A DNA stretch of 64,000 nt from contig NC_080057.1 of the NCBI RefSeq assembly GCF_026212465.1, positions 12,839,739-12,903,738 of the forward strand, in the 5' to 3' direction. Position 1 is the first letter of the stretch. The number at the start of each line of letters is the position of its first letter. This document shows, piece by piece, positions 41,404 through 53,442 of the stretch. This DNA comes from Amaranthus tricolor. Lineage: Eukaryota; Streptophyta; Magnoliopsida; Caryophyllales; Amaranthaceae. The translations under genes were made by a program, and so were the position numbers. The notes beneath the pieces were generated by a model. It was not told the origin of the DNA and made no database searches. It was given only the letters and a program-made list of their open reading frames with translations.

Positions 41404-44363
41404 CATGGTTTATTTTTCTTTGATCATTGATCCTTGTTCATTCATCATCGTTAATTCTTTTTTGATTATTGATCCTTTTCATTCTTCATCTTTCATTGTT
41501 CAATGATCGTTAATCCTTGTTCATTCTTCATCGTTCAATCTTTATTGATCATTAATCCTTTTTCATTGTTCATCGTTTATTGTTAATTGATCATTGATCC
41601 TTGTTCATTCTTCATCGTTCATTCTTCATTGATCATTGATCCTAGTTCATTCTTCTTCGTTCATTCTTCATTGATCATTGATCCTTGTTCATTCTTCATC
41701 GTTCTTTCTTCATTCATCATTGATCCTTGTTCATTCATCGTTGATCAATGATCCTTGGTCATTCTTCATCGTTCATTCTTCATTGATCAGTGTTCCATGT
41801 TCATTCTTCGTTGATCATTTATCCTTGTTCATTCTTCATCGTTCATTCTTGATTAATCATTAATCCTTGTTTATAGTTCATCGTTTATTGTTCATTGATC
41901 ATTGATACGCGTTAGTTCTTCATCGTTCATCCTTCATTGATCATTGGCGCTTGTTCATTCTTCATCGTTTATTCTTCATTGATCATTCATCCTTTTTCAT
42001 TGTGCATCGTTTATTTTTCATTGATCATTGATCCTTGTTTATTCTTCATCGTTCATTCTTCATTGATCTTTGATCCTAGTTCATTCTTCATTGATCATTG
42101 ATCCTTGTTCATTCTTCCTCGTTCATTTTTCATTGTTCAATCCTTGTTAATTTTTATCGTTCATTCTTCATTGATCATTGATCCTTGGTCATTATTCATC
42201 GTGTATTCATCATTGATCATTGATCCTTGTTCATTCTTCATTGATCATTGATCCTTGTTCATTCTTCATCGTTCATTCTTTATTCATCATTAATCATTGT
42301 TCATTGTTCATCGTTCATTCTTCATTGATCATTGATCCTTCTTCATTCTTTATCGTTCATTGTTCATTAATCATTAATCCTTGTTCATTGTTCATCGTTT
42401 ATTGTTCGTTGATCGTTGATCCTTGTTCATTCTTGATCTTTCATTCTTTATTGATTATTGATCATTGTTCATTATTCATCGTTTATTTTTCATTGATAAT
42501 TGATCCTTGTTCATTCTTCATCGTTCATTCTTCAATGATCATTGATCCTTTTTCATACTTCATCGCTCATTGTTCATTGATCATTAATCTTTGTTCATTC
42601 TTGATTGATCATTAATCCTTGTTCATAGTTCATCGTTTATTGTTCATTGATAATTAATCCATTTTCATTCTTCATCGTTCATTCTTCTATGATCATTGAT
42701 CGTTATTAATTCTTCATCGTTTATTATTCATTAATCATTACTCCTTTTTCATTTTTCATTGTTCATTCTTCAATGATCATTAATAATTTTCATTATCCAT
42801 CGTTTATTGTTCATTGTTCATTGATCCTTGTTCATTCTTCAACATTCATTCTTCATTGATCATTGGTTCTAGTTCTTTCTTCATCGTTCATTCTTCATTG
42901 ATCATTGAAGCATGTTCCTTATTCGTTGTTCATTGTTCATTCATCATTGATCCTTGTTCATTCTTCATCGTTTATTCTTCAATGATCATTGATCCTTATT
43001 CATTCATTATCGTTCATTCTTCATTGATCATTGATTCTTTTCATTCTTCATCTTTCATTGTTCGATAATCGTTATTCCTTGTTCATTCTTCATCGTTTAT
43101 TCTTCATTGATCATTTAACCTTTTTCATTGTTCATCGTTTATTGTTCATTGATCATTGATCTTTGTTCATTCTTCATCGTTCATTCTTCGTTGATCATTG
43201 GTACTAGTTCATTATTCATCGTGCATTCTTCATTGATCATTGATGCTTGTTTCTTCTTCATTGATCATTGATCGTTGTTCATTCTTCATGGTTTATTCTT
43301 CATTGATCATTGATCCTTGTTCATTCATCATCGTTAATTTTTTATTGATTATTGATCCTTTTCATTCATCATCTTTCATTGTTCAACGATTGTTAATCCT
43401 TGTTCATTCTTCATCGTTTATTCTTTATTGATCGTTAATCCTTTTTCATTGTTCATTGTTTATTGTTAATTGATCATTTATCCTTGTTCATTCTTCATCG
43501 TTCATTCTTCATTGATTATTGATCCTAGTTCATTCTTCTGCGTTCATTCTTCATTAATCATTGATCCTTGTTCATTCCTCATCGTTCATTCTTCATTGAT
43601 CATTGATCCTTGTTCATTCATCATTGATCAATGATCCTTGATCATTCTTCATCGTTCATTCATCATTGATCAGTGTTCCATGTTCATTCTTCATTGATCC
43701 TTTATCCTTGTTCATTCTTCATCGTTCATTCTTGATACATCATTAATCGATGTTTATAGTGCATCGTTAATTGTTCATTGATCATTGATCCGTGTTCATT
43801 CTTCATCGTTCATCCTTCATTGATCAGTGATGCTTGTTCATTCTTCATCATTTATTCTTCATTGATCATTCATCCTTTTTCAGTGTGCATCGTTTGTTGT
43901 TCATCGATTATTGATCCTTGTTTATTCTTCATCGTTCATACTTCATTGATCGTTGATCCTAGTTCATTCTTCATTGACCATTGATCCTAGTTCATTCTTC
44001 CTCATTCATTCTTCATTGATCATTGATCTTTGTTAATTCTTTATCGTTCATTCTTCATTGATCATTGATCCTTGATCATTCTTCATCGTTCATTCTTCAT
44101 TGATCATTGATCCTTTTTCATTCTTCATTGATCATTGATCCTTCTTCATTCTTCATCGTTCATTCTTTAGTCATCATTAATCCTTGTTCATTCTTCATCG
44201 TTCATTCTTCGTTGATCATTGATACTTCTTCATTCTTCATCGTTCATTCTTCATTAATCTTTAATCCTTGTTCATTGTTCATCGTTTATTGTTCATTGAT
44301 CATTGATCCTTGTTCATTCATGATCGTTCATTCTTCATTGATCATTGATCCTTGTTCATTTTT
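41404..44363 (+). repeat. HOR-C unit C7 (2,960 bp, last copy)
   Basis: This unit is 2 bp shorter because ATTATTTTGATCC became ATTATTGATCC near 43,516. That restores normal heptamer phase, and it is the only length change between C units that is not a multiple of 7. It has more private changes than inner units, such as CTTCAACATTC near 42,838, GATTATTGATCC near 43,907 and CCTCATTCATTC near 44,001. The ACGCGT is at 41,907. Confidence 0.92.
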
Positions 44364-44570
44364 CATCGTTCATTTTTAAATTATCATTGATCCTTGTTCA
44401 TTCTTTATCGTTCATTCTTCAATAATCATTGATCCTTTTACGTTCTTCATCGTTCATTGTTCAATGATCATTAATCTTTGTTCATTCTAGATTGATCATT
44501 AATCCTTGTTCATTGTTCATCGATTATTGTTCATTGATAATTGATCCGTTTTCATTCTTCATCGTTCATT
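44364..44570 (+). repeat. Transition from HOR-C to region D
   Basis: This is irregular heptamer satellite with words not common elsewhere, such as TTTTTAAATTATC near 44,373 and TTTTACGTTC near 44,434. The landmark GATAATTGATCCG lies near 44,536. It belongs to neither the seven-unit C array nor the duplicated D block. No gene was seen. Confidence 0.8.
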
Positions 44571-46359
44571 CTTCTATGATCATTGATCGTTATTAATTTT
44601 TCATCGTTTATTGTTCATTGATCCTTGTTTATTCTTTATCGTTCATTCTTCATTGATCATCGATCATAGTTCTTTGTTCATCGTTCATTCTTCATTGATC
44701 ATTGATCCTAATTAGTTATTCATCGTTTATTTTTCATTGATCATTGATCCTTGTTCATTCTTCATTGTTCATTCTTCATTGAACCTTGATAGTTAGTTAT
44801 TCTTCATTGTTTATTATTCATAGATTATTACTCTTTGTTCAATCTTCTTCGTTCATTCTTCAATGATCATTGATCCTTTTTAATTCTTCATCGTTCATTG
44901 TTCATTGATCATTAATCTTTGTTCATTCTTGATAGATCATTAATCCGTGTTCATAGTTCATCGTTAATTGTTCATTGATAATTGATCCGTTTTCATTCTT
45001 CATCGTTCATTCTTCTATGATCATTGATCGTTACTAATTCTTCATCGTTTATCATTCATTGATCATTACTCCTTGTTCATTCTTCATTATTCATTCTTCA
45101 ATGATCATTAATCCTTTTTCATTATTCATCGTTTATTGTTCATTGTTCATTGATCCTTGTTCATTCTTCATCGTTCATTCTTCATTGAACATTGGTCCTA
45201 GTTCTTTCTTAATCGTTCATTCTTCATTGATCATTAATGCTTTTTCCTTGTTCATTGTTCATTGTTTATTGATCATTGATGCTTGTTCATTCTTCATCGT
45301 TTATTCTTAATTGATCATTCATCCTTGTTCATTCATTATCGTTCATTCTTCATTGATCATTGATCTTTTTCATTCTTCATCTTCAATTGTTCAATGATCG
45401 TTATTCCTTGTTCATTCTTCATCGTTTATTCTTCATTAATCATTTATCCTTGTTCATTCTTCATCGTTCGTTCTTCACTGATAATCTATCCTAGTTCATT
45501 CTTCATCGTCCATTCTTCATTGATCATTGATCCTTCTTCATTCTTCATCGTTCATTCTTCATTAATAATTAATCCTTGTTCATTGTTCATTGTTTATTGT
45601 TCATTGATCATTGATCCTTTTTCATTCTTGATCATTCATTCTCCATTGATCATTGATCCTTTTTCATTATTCATCGTTCATTTTTCATTGATCATTGATC
45701 CTTGTTCATTCTTCATCGTTCATACTTCATTGATGCTTGATAGTTAGTAATTCGTCATCGTTTATTATTCATTAATCATTACTTTTTGTTCATTCTTCAT
45801 CGTGCATTCTTCAATGATCATTGATCCTTTTTCATTCTTCATCGTTCATTGTTCATTGATCATTAATCTTTGTTCATTCTTGATTGGTCATTAATCCTTG
45901 TTCATAGTTCATCGTTTATTGTTCATTGATAATTGATCTGTTTTTATTCTTCATCGTTCATTCTTCTATGATCATTGATCGTTATTAATTCATCATCGTT
46001 TAATATTCATTGATCATTACTCCTTGTTCATTCTTCATTGTTCATTCTTCAATGATCATTAATCCTTTTGACGCTTGATCCTTCTTTATTGTTCATTCTT
46101 CATTGATCATTGATCCTTCTTCATTCTTCATCGTTTATTCTTCATTGATCAATTATCCTTGTTCATTCATTATCGTTCATTCTTCATTGATCATTCATCC
46201 TTTTCATTCTTCATCTTTCATTGTTCAATGATCGTTATTGCTTGTTCATTCTTCATCGTTTATTTTTCATTGATCATTGATCCTTATTCATTCTTCATCG
46301 TTCATTCTTCATTGATCTTCGATCCTAGTTCATTCTTCATCGTTCATTCTTCATTGATC

Positions 46360-47300
46360 ATTGATCCTTCTTCATTCTTCATCGTTCATTCTTCATTGAT
46401 CATTAATCCTTGTTCATTCTTCATCGCTTATTCTTCATTGATCATTAATCCTTGTTCATTCATCATCGTTAATTCTTCATTGATCATTGATCGTTGTTCA
46501 TTATTCATCGTACATTTTTCATTGATCGTTGATCCTTGTTCGTTCTTCATCGTTCATTCTTCATTGATCCTTGATAGTTAATTAGTAATTCTTCATCGTT
46601 TATTATTCATTAATCATTACTCTTTGTTCATTCTTCATCGCTCATTCTTCAATGATCATTGATCCTTTTTCATTCTTCATCGTTTATTGTTCATTGATAA
46701 TTGATCCTTGTTCATTCTTCATCGTTTATTCTTCATTGATCATTGATCCTTGTTCATTCATCGTCGTTAATTCTTCATTGATCATTGATCGTTGTTCATT
46801 ATTCATCGTACATTTTTCATTAATCGTTGATCCTTGTTCGTTCTTCATCGTTCATTCTTCATTGATCCTTGATAGTTAATTAGTAATTCTTCATCGTTTA
46901 TTATTCATTAATCATTACTCTTTGTTCATTCTTCATCGCTCATTCTTCAATGATCATTGATCCTTGTTCATTCATCATCGTTAATTCTTCATTGATCATT
47001 GATCCTTGTTCATTCTTCATCGTTTATTCTTCATTGATCATTGATCCTTGTTCATTCATCATCGTTAATTCTTCATTGATCATTGATCGTTGTTCATTAT
47101 TCATCGTACATTTTTCATTGATCGTTGATCCTTGTTCGTTCTTCATGGTTCATTCTTCATTGATCCTTGATAGTTAATTAGTAATTCTTCATCGTTTATT
47201 ATTCATTAATCATTACTCTTTGTTCATTCTTCATCGCTCATTCTTCAATGATCATTGATCCTTTTTCATTCTTCATCGTTTATTGTTCATTGATAATTGA
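46360..47300 (+). repeat. 298-bp tandem sub-repeat, about three copies (D copy 1)
   Basis: The marker CCTTGATAGTTAATTAG occurs at 46,569, 46,867 and 47,165, exactly 298 bp apart. Each interval has the same order of words: CATTACTCTTTG, CATCGCTC, ATTCATC(A/G)TCGTTAATTC, CATCGTACATTTTTC and CTTGTTCGTTC. The first copy is only partly homologous at its left end. The outer coordinates are approximate. Confidence 0.88.
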
Positions 47301-50300
47301 TCCGTTTTGATTCTTCATCGTTCATTCTTCAATGATCATTGATCGTTATTAATTCTTCATCGTTTATTATTCATTGATCATTACTCCTTGTTCATTCTTC
47401 ATCGTGCATTCTTCAATGATCATTAATCCTATTTCATTGTTCATCGTTTATTGTTCGTTGTTTATTGGTCCTTGTTCATTCTTCATCGTTCATTCTTCAT
47501 TGATCTTCGATCCTAGTTCATTCTTCATCGTTCATTCTTCATTGATCATTGATCCTTCTTCATTCTTCATCGTTCATTCTTCATTATTCAGTACTCCTTG
47601 TTCATTGTTCATCGTTTATTGTTCATTGATCATTGATCCTTGTTCATTCTTGATCGTTCATTCTTCATTGATCATTTATCCTTGTTACTTATTCATCGTT
47701 AATTTTTCATTGATCATTGATCCTTGTTCATTCTTCATTGTTCATTCTTCATTGATCCTTGATAGTTTGTATTTTTTCATCGTTTATTATTCATTAATCA
47801 TTACTCTTTGTTCATTCTTCATCGTTAATTCTTCAATGATCATTGATCCTTTTTCATTTTTCATCGTTCATTGTTCATTGATCATTAATCTTTGTTCATT
47901 CCTGATTGATAATTAATCCTTGTTCATAGTTCATCGTTTATTGTTCATTGATAATTGATCCGTTTTCGTTTTTCATCGTTCATTCTTCCATGATCATTGA
48001 TCGTTATTAATTCTTCATCGTTTATTATTTATTTATCATTACTCCTTGTTCATTCTTCATCGTTCATTCTTCAATGATCATTAATCCTTTTTCATTATCG
48101 TTTATTGTTCATTCTTTATTGATCCTAGTTTATTCTTCATCGTTCATTCTTCATTGATCATCGATCCTAGTTCATTCTTCCTCGTTCATTCTTCATTGAT
48201 CATTGATCCTTCTTCATTCTTCATCGTTCATTCTTCATTATTCATTAATCCTTGTTCATTGTTCATCGTTTGTTGTTCATTGATCATTGATCCTTGTTCA
48301 TTCTTGATCGTTCATTCTTCATTGATCATTGATCCTTGTTACTTATTCATCGTTCATTTTTCATTGATCATTGATCCTTGTTCATTCTTCATTGTTCATT
48401 CTTCATTGATCCTTGAAAGTTAGTAATTCTTCATAGTTTATTATTCATTAATCATTACTCTTTGTTCTTTCTTCATCGTTCATTCTTCAATGAACATTGA
48501 TCCTTTTTCATTCTTCCTCGTTCGTTGTTCATTGATCATTAGTCTTTGTTCATTCTTGATTGATCATTAATCCTTGTTCATAGTTCATCGTTTATTGTTC
48601 ATTGATAATTGATCCGTTTTCATACTTCATCGTTCATTGTTCAATGATCATTATTCGTTATTAATTCTTCATCGTTTATTATTCATTGATCATTACACCT
48701 TGTTCATTCTTCATCGTTTATTCTTCATTGATCATTGATCCTTGTTCATTCATCATCGTTAATTCTTCATTGATCATTGATCGTTGTTCATTATTCATCG
48801 TACATTTTTCATTGATCGTTGATCCTTGTTCGTTCTTCATCGTTCATTCTTCATTGATCCTTGATAGTTAATTAGTAATTCTTCATCGTTTATTATTCAT
48901 CAATCATTACTCTTTGTTCATTCTTCATCGCTCATTCTTCAATGATCATTGATCCTTTTTCATTCTTCATCGTTTATTGTTCATTGATAATTGATCCGTT
49001 TTGATTCTTCATCGTTCATTCTTCAATGATCATTGATCGTTATTAATTCTTCATCGTTTATTATTCACTGATCATTACTCCTTGTTCATTCTTCATCGTG
49101 CATTCTTCAATGATCATTAATCCTATTTCATTGTTCATCGTTTATTGTTCATTGTTTATTGGTCCTTGTTCATTCTTCATCGTTCATTCTTCATTGATCT
49201 TCGATCCTAGTTCATTCTTCATTGATCATTGATCCTTCTTCATTCTTCATCGTTCATTCTTCATTATTCAGTAGTCCTTGTTCAATGTTCATCGTTTATT
49301 GTTCATTGATCATTGATCCTTGTTCATTCTTGATCGTTCATTCTTCATTGATCATTTATCCTTGTTACTTATTCATCGTTAATTTTTCATTGATCATTGA
49401 TCCTTGTTCATTCTTCATTGTTCATTCTTCATTGATCCTTGATAGTTTGTATTTTTTCATCGTTTATTATTCATTAATCATTACTCTTTGTTCATTCTTC
49501 ATCGTTAATTCTTCAATGATTATTGATCCTTTTTCATTTTTCATCGTTCATTATTTATTGATCATTTATCTTTCTTCATTCTTGATTGGTCATTAATCCT
49601 TGTTCATACTTCATCGTTTATTGTTCCTTGATAATTGATCCGTTTTCATTCTTCATCGTTCATTCTTCCATGATCATTGATCGTTATTAATTCTTCATCT
49701 TTTATTATTTATTTATCATTACTCCTTGTTCATTCTTCATCGTTCATTCTTCAATGATCATTAATCCTTTTTCATTATCGTTTATTGTTCATTCTTTATT
49801 GATCCTAGTTTATTCTTCATCGTTCATTCTTCATTGATCATCGATCCTAGTTCATTCTTCCTCGTTCATTCTTCATTTATCATTGATCCTTCTTCATTCT
49901 TCATCGTTCATTCTTCATTATTCATTAATCCTTGTTCATTGTTCATCGTTTGTTGTTCATTGATCATTGATCCTTGTTCATTCTTGATCGTTCATTCTTC
50001 ATTGATCATTGATCCTTGTTACTTATTCATCGTTCATTTTTCATTGATCATTGATCCTTGTTCATTCTTCATTGTTCATTCTTCATTGATCCTTGAAAGT
50101 TAGTAATTCTTCATAGTTTATTATTCATTAATCATTATTCTTTGTTCATTCTTCATCGTTCATTCTTCAATGAACATTGATCCTTTTTCATTCTTCCTCG
50201 TTCGTTGTTCATTGATCATTAATCTTTGTTCATTCTTGATTGATCATTAATCCTTGTTCATAGTTCATCGTTTATTGTTCATTGATAATTGATCCGTTTT

Positions 50301-52235
50301 CATACTTCATCGTTCATTGTTCAATGATCATTATTCGTTATTAATTCTTCATCGTTTATTATTCATTGATCATTACACCTTGTTCATTCTTCATCCTTCA
50401 TTCTTCAATTATCATTAATACTTTTTCATTTTTCATCGTTTATTGTTTATTGATCTTTGGTCCGAGTTCATTACTCATCGTTCATTTTTCATTGATCATT
50501 GATGCTTGTTGCTTTTTCATTGTTCATTCTTCATTGATCATTGATCCTTGTTCATTCTTCATCGTTTATTCTTCATTGATCATTGATCCTTGTTCATTCA
50601 TCATCGTTAATTCTTCATTGATCATTGATCGTTGTTCATTATTCATCGTACATTTTTCATTGATCGTTGATCCTTGTTCGTTCTTCATCGTTCATTCTTC
50701 ATTGATCCTTGATAGTTAATAAGTAATTCTTCATCGTTTATTATTCATTAATCATTACTCTTTGTTCATTCTTCATCGCTCATTCTTCAATGATCATTGA
50801 TCCTTTTTCATTCTTCATCGTTTATTGTTCATTGATAATTGATCCGTTTTGATTCTTCATCGTTCATTCTTCAATGATCATTGATCGTTATTAATTCTTC
50901 ATCGTTTATTATTCATTGATCATTACTCCTTGTTCATTCTTCATCGTGCATTCTTCAATGATCATTAATCCTATTTCATTGTTCAAAGTTTATTGTTCAT
51001 TGTTTATTGGTCCTTGTTCATTCTTCATCGTTCATTCTTCATTGATCTTCGATCCTAGTTCATTCTTCATCGTTCATTCTTCATTGATCATTGATCCTTC
51101 TTCATTCTTCATCGTTCATTCTTCATTATTGAGTAGTCCTTGTTCATTGTTCATCGTTTATTGTTCATTGATCATTGATCCTTGTTTATTCTTGATCGTT
51201 CATTCTTCATTGATCATTTATCCTTGTTACTTATTCATCGTTAATTTTTCATTGATCATTGATCGTTGTTCATTCTTCATTGTTCATTCTTCATTGATCC
51301 TTGATAGTTTGTATTTTTTCATCGTTTATTATTCATTAATCATTACTCTTTGTTCATTCTTCATCGTTAATTCGTCAATGATTATTGATCCTTTTTCATT
51401 TTTCATCGTTCATTATTTATTGATCATTTATCTTTCTTCATTCTTGATTGGTCATTAATCCTTGTTCATACTTCATCGTTTATTGTTCCTTGATAATTGA
51501 TCCGTTTTCATTCTTCATCGTTCATTCTTCCATGATCATTGATCGTTATTAATTCTTCATCGTTTATTATTCATTGAGCATTACTCCTTGTTCATTCTTC
51601 ATCCTTCATTCTTCAATGATCATTAATCCTTTTTCATTGTTCATCGTTTATTTTTCATTGTTCATTGATCGTTGTTCATTCTTCGTCGATCATTGGTCCT
51701 AGTTCATTCTTCATCGTTCATTCTTCATTCATCATTGATGCTTGTTCCTTCTTCATTGTTCATTCTTCATTGATCATTGATCCATGTTCATCCTTCATCG
51801 TTCATTCTTCATTGATCATTGATCCTTTTCATTCTTAATCTTTCATTATTCAATGATCGTTATTGCTTGTTCATTCTTCATCGTTTATTCTTCATTGATC
51901 ATTTATCCTTTTTCATTGTTCATCATTTATTGTTCATTGATCATTGATCCTTGTTCATTCTTCATCGTTCATTCTTCATTGATCATCGATCCTAGTTCAT
52001 TCTTCATCGTTCATTCTTCATTGATCATTGATCCTTCTTCATTCTTTATCGTTCATTCTTCATTGATCATTAATCCTTGTTCATTGTTCATCGTTTACTG
52101 CTCATTGATCATTGATCCTTGTTCATTCTTGATCGTTCATTCTTCATTGATCATTGATCCTTGTTCATTTTTCATCGTACATTTTTAATTGATCGTTGTT
52201 CCTTGTTCATTCTTCATCGTTCATTCTTCATTGAT
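47165..52235 (+). repeat. D-type HOR units, copy 1 (1,694, 1,848 and 1,529 bp)
   Basis: The marker CCTTGATAGTTAAT(T/A)AG delimits units at 47,165, 48,859, 50,707 and 52,236. GATAGTTTGTATTTTTTC occurs once in each (47,761; 49,441; 51,303). The first unit lacks 168 bp near 48,710. The second lacks a 14-bp H2-H3 pair near 49,218. The third is a shorter recombinant whose right part has CATTGAGCATTACTCC (near 51,574) and resembles HOR-B-like sequence. Confidence 0.88.
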
Positions 52236-53442
52236 CCTTGATAGTTAATTAGTAATTCTTCATCGTTTATTATTCATTAATCATTACTCTTTGTTCATTC
52301 TTCATCGTTAATTCTTCAATGATTATTGATCCTTTTTCATTTTTCATCGTTCATTATTTATTGATCATTTATCTTTCTTCATTCTTGATTGGTCATTAAT
52401 CCTCGTTCATACTTCATCGTTTATTGTTCCTTGATAATTGATTCGTTTTCATTCTTCATCGTTCATTCTTCCATGATCATTGATCGTTATTAATTCTTCA
52501 TCGTTTATTATTTATTTATCATTACTCCTTGTTCATTCTTCATCGTTCATTCTTAATTGATCATTAATCCTTTTTCATTATCGTTTATTGTTCATTCTTT
52601 ATTGATCCTAGTTTATTCTTCATCGTTCATTCTTCATTGATCATCGATCCTAGTTCATTCTTCCTTGTTCATTCTTCATTGATCATTGATCCTTCTTCAT
52701 TCTTCATCGTTCATTCTTCATTATTCATTAATCCTTGTTCATTGTTCATCGTTTGTTGTTCATTGATAATTGATCCTTGTTCATTCTTGATCGTTCATTC
52801 TTCATTGATCATTGATCCTTGTTACTTATTCATCGTTCATTTTTCATTGATCATTGATCCTTGTTCATTCTTCATTGATCCTTGAAAGTTAGTAATTCTT
52901 CATAGTTTATTATTCATTAATCATTACTCTTTGTTCATTCTTCATCGTTTATTCTTCAATGAACATTGATCCTTTTTCATTCTTCCTCGTTCGTTGTTCA
53001 TTGATCATTAATCTTTGTTCATTCTTGATTGATCATTAATCCTTGTTCATAGTTCATCGTTTATTGTTCATTGATAATTGATCCGTTTTCATACTTCATC
53101 GTTCATTGTTCAATGATCATTATTCGTTATTAATTCTTCATCGTTTATTATTCATTGATCATTACACCTTGTTCATTCTTCATCCTTCATTCTTCAATTA
53201 TCATTAATACTTTTTCATTTTTCATCGTTTATTGTTCATTGATCTTTGGTCCGAGTTCATTACTCATCGTTCATTTTTCATTGATTATTGATGCTTGTTG
53301 CTTTTTCATTGTTCATTGTTCATTGATCATTGATCCTTGTTCATTCTTCATCGTTTATTCTTCATTGATCATTGATCCTTGTTCATTCATCATCGTTAAT
53401 TCTTCACTGATCATTGCTCCTTTTCATTCTTCATCGTTCATT
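52236..53442 (+). repeat. Terminal D unit of copy 1, cut by the 9-kb junction
   Basis: This begins at CCTTGATAGTTAATTAG and matches 61,318-62,524 at an offset of 9,082. In copy 2 this unit continues for 1,889 bp to 63,206 through the A/C-like relic. In copy 1 it is interrupted at about 53,430 by the start of the next 9-kb block. Confidence 0.87.

Larger units (their letters stand above)
23625..44363 (+). repeat. HOR-C array, seven complete units of about 2,962 bp
   Basis: The marker CATGGTTTATTTTTCTTTG begins at 23,625, 26,594, 29,556, 32,518, 35,480, 38,442 and 41,404. At the next expected position, 44,364, the sequence is CATCGTTCATTTTTAAA and the order of later landmarks is lost. The array is therefore seven whole units, of 2,969, 2,962 (five times) and 2,960 bp. 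Each unit contains one ACGCGT, one GGCGCTTG and one 16-bp palindrome. Two partly similar halves within the unit (near 23,625 and 25,527) show it arose by an older internal duplication. Copies differ by few substitutions, so homogenisation looks recent. Confidence 0.95.
44571..53442 (+). repeat. Region D 9-kb block, copy 1 (8,872 bp)
   Basis: The sequence from CTTCTATGATCATTGATCG at 44,571 recurs from 53,443. The offset is 8,872 at first, 8,914 after a 42-bp difference near 45,440, and 9,082 after a 168-bp difference near 48,710. Both differences are whole numbers of 42-bp units, and both are losses in this copy as judged by internal paralogues. The block contains three 298-bp repeats and three 1.5-1.85-kb units. 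Confidence 0.9.

Noticed and set aside
47374..47916. Longest open frame (180 codons; copies at 50,916, 56,288 and 59,998) as a real repeat-protein gene
   Set aside because: It opens at TTG, consists only of the 14-residue translation of the 42-bp satellite and ends at a satellite stop. Its copy near 49,054-49,596 is broken by a 14-bp deletion. No promoter, splice or codon-bias signal was seen.
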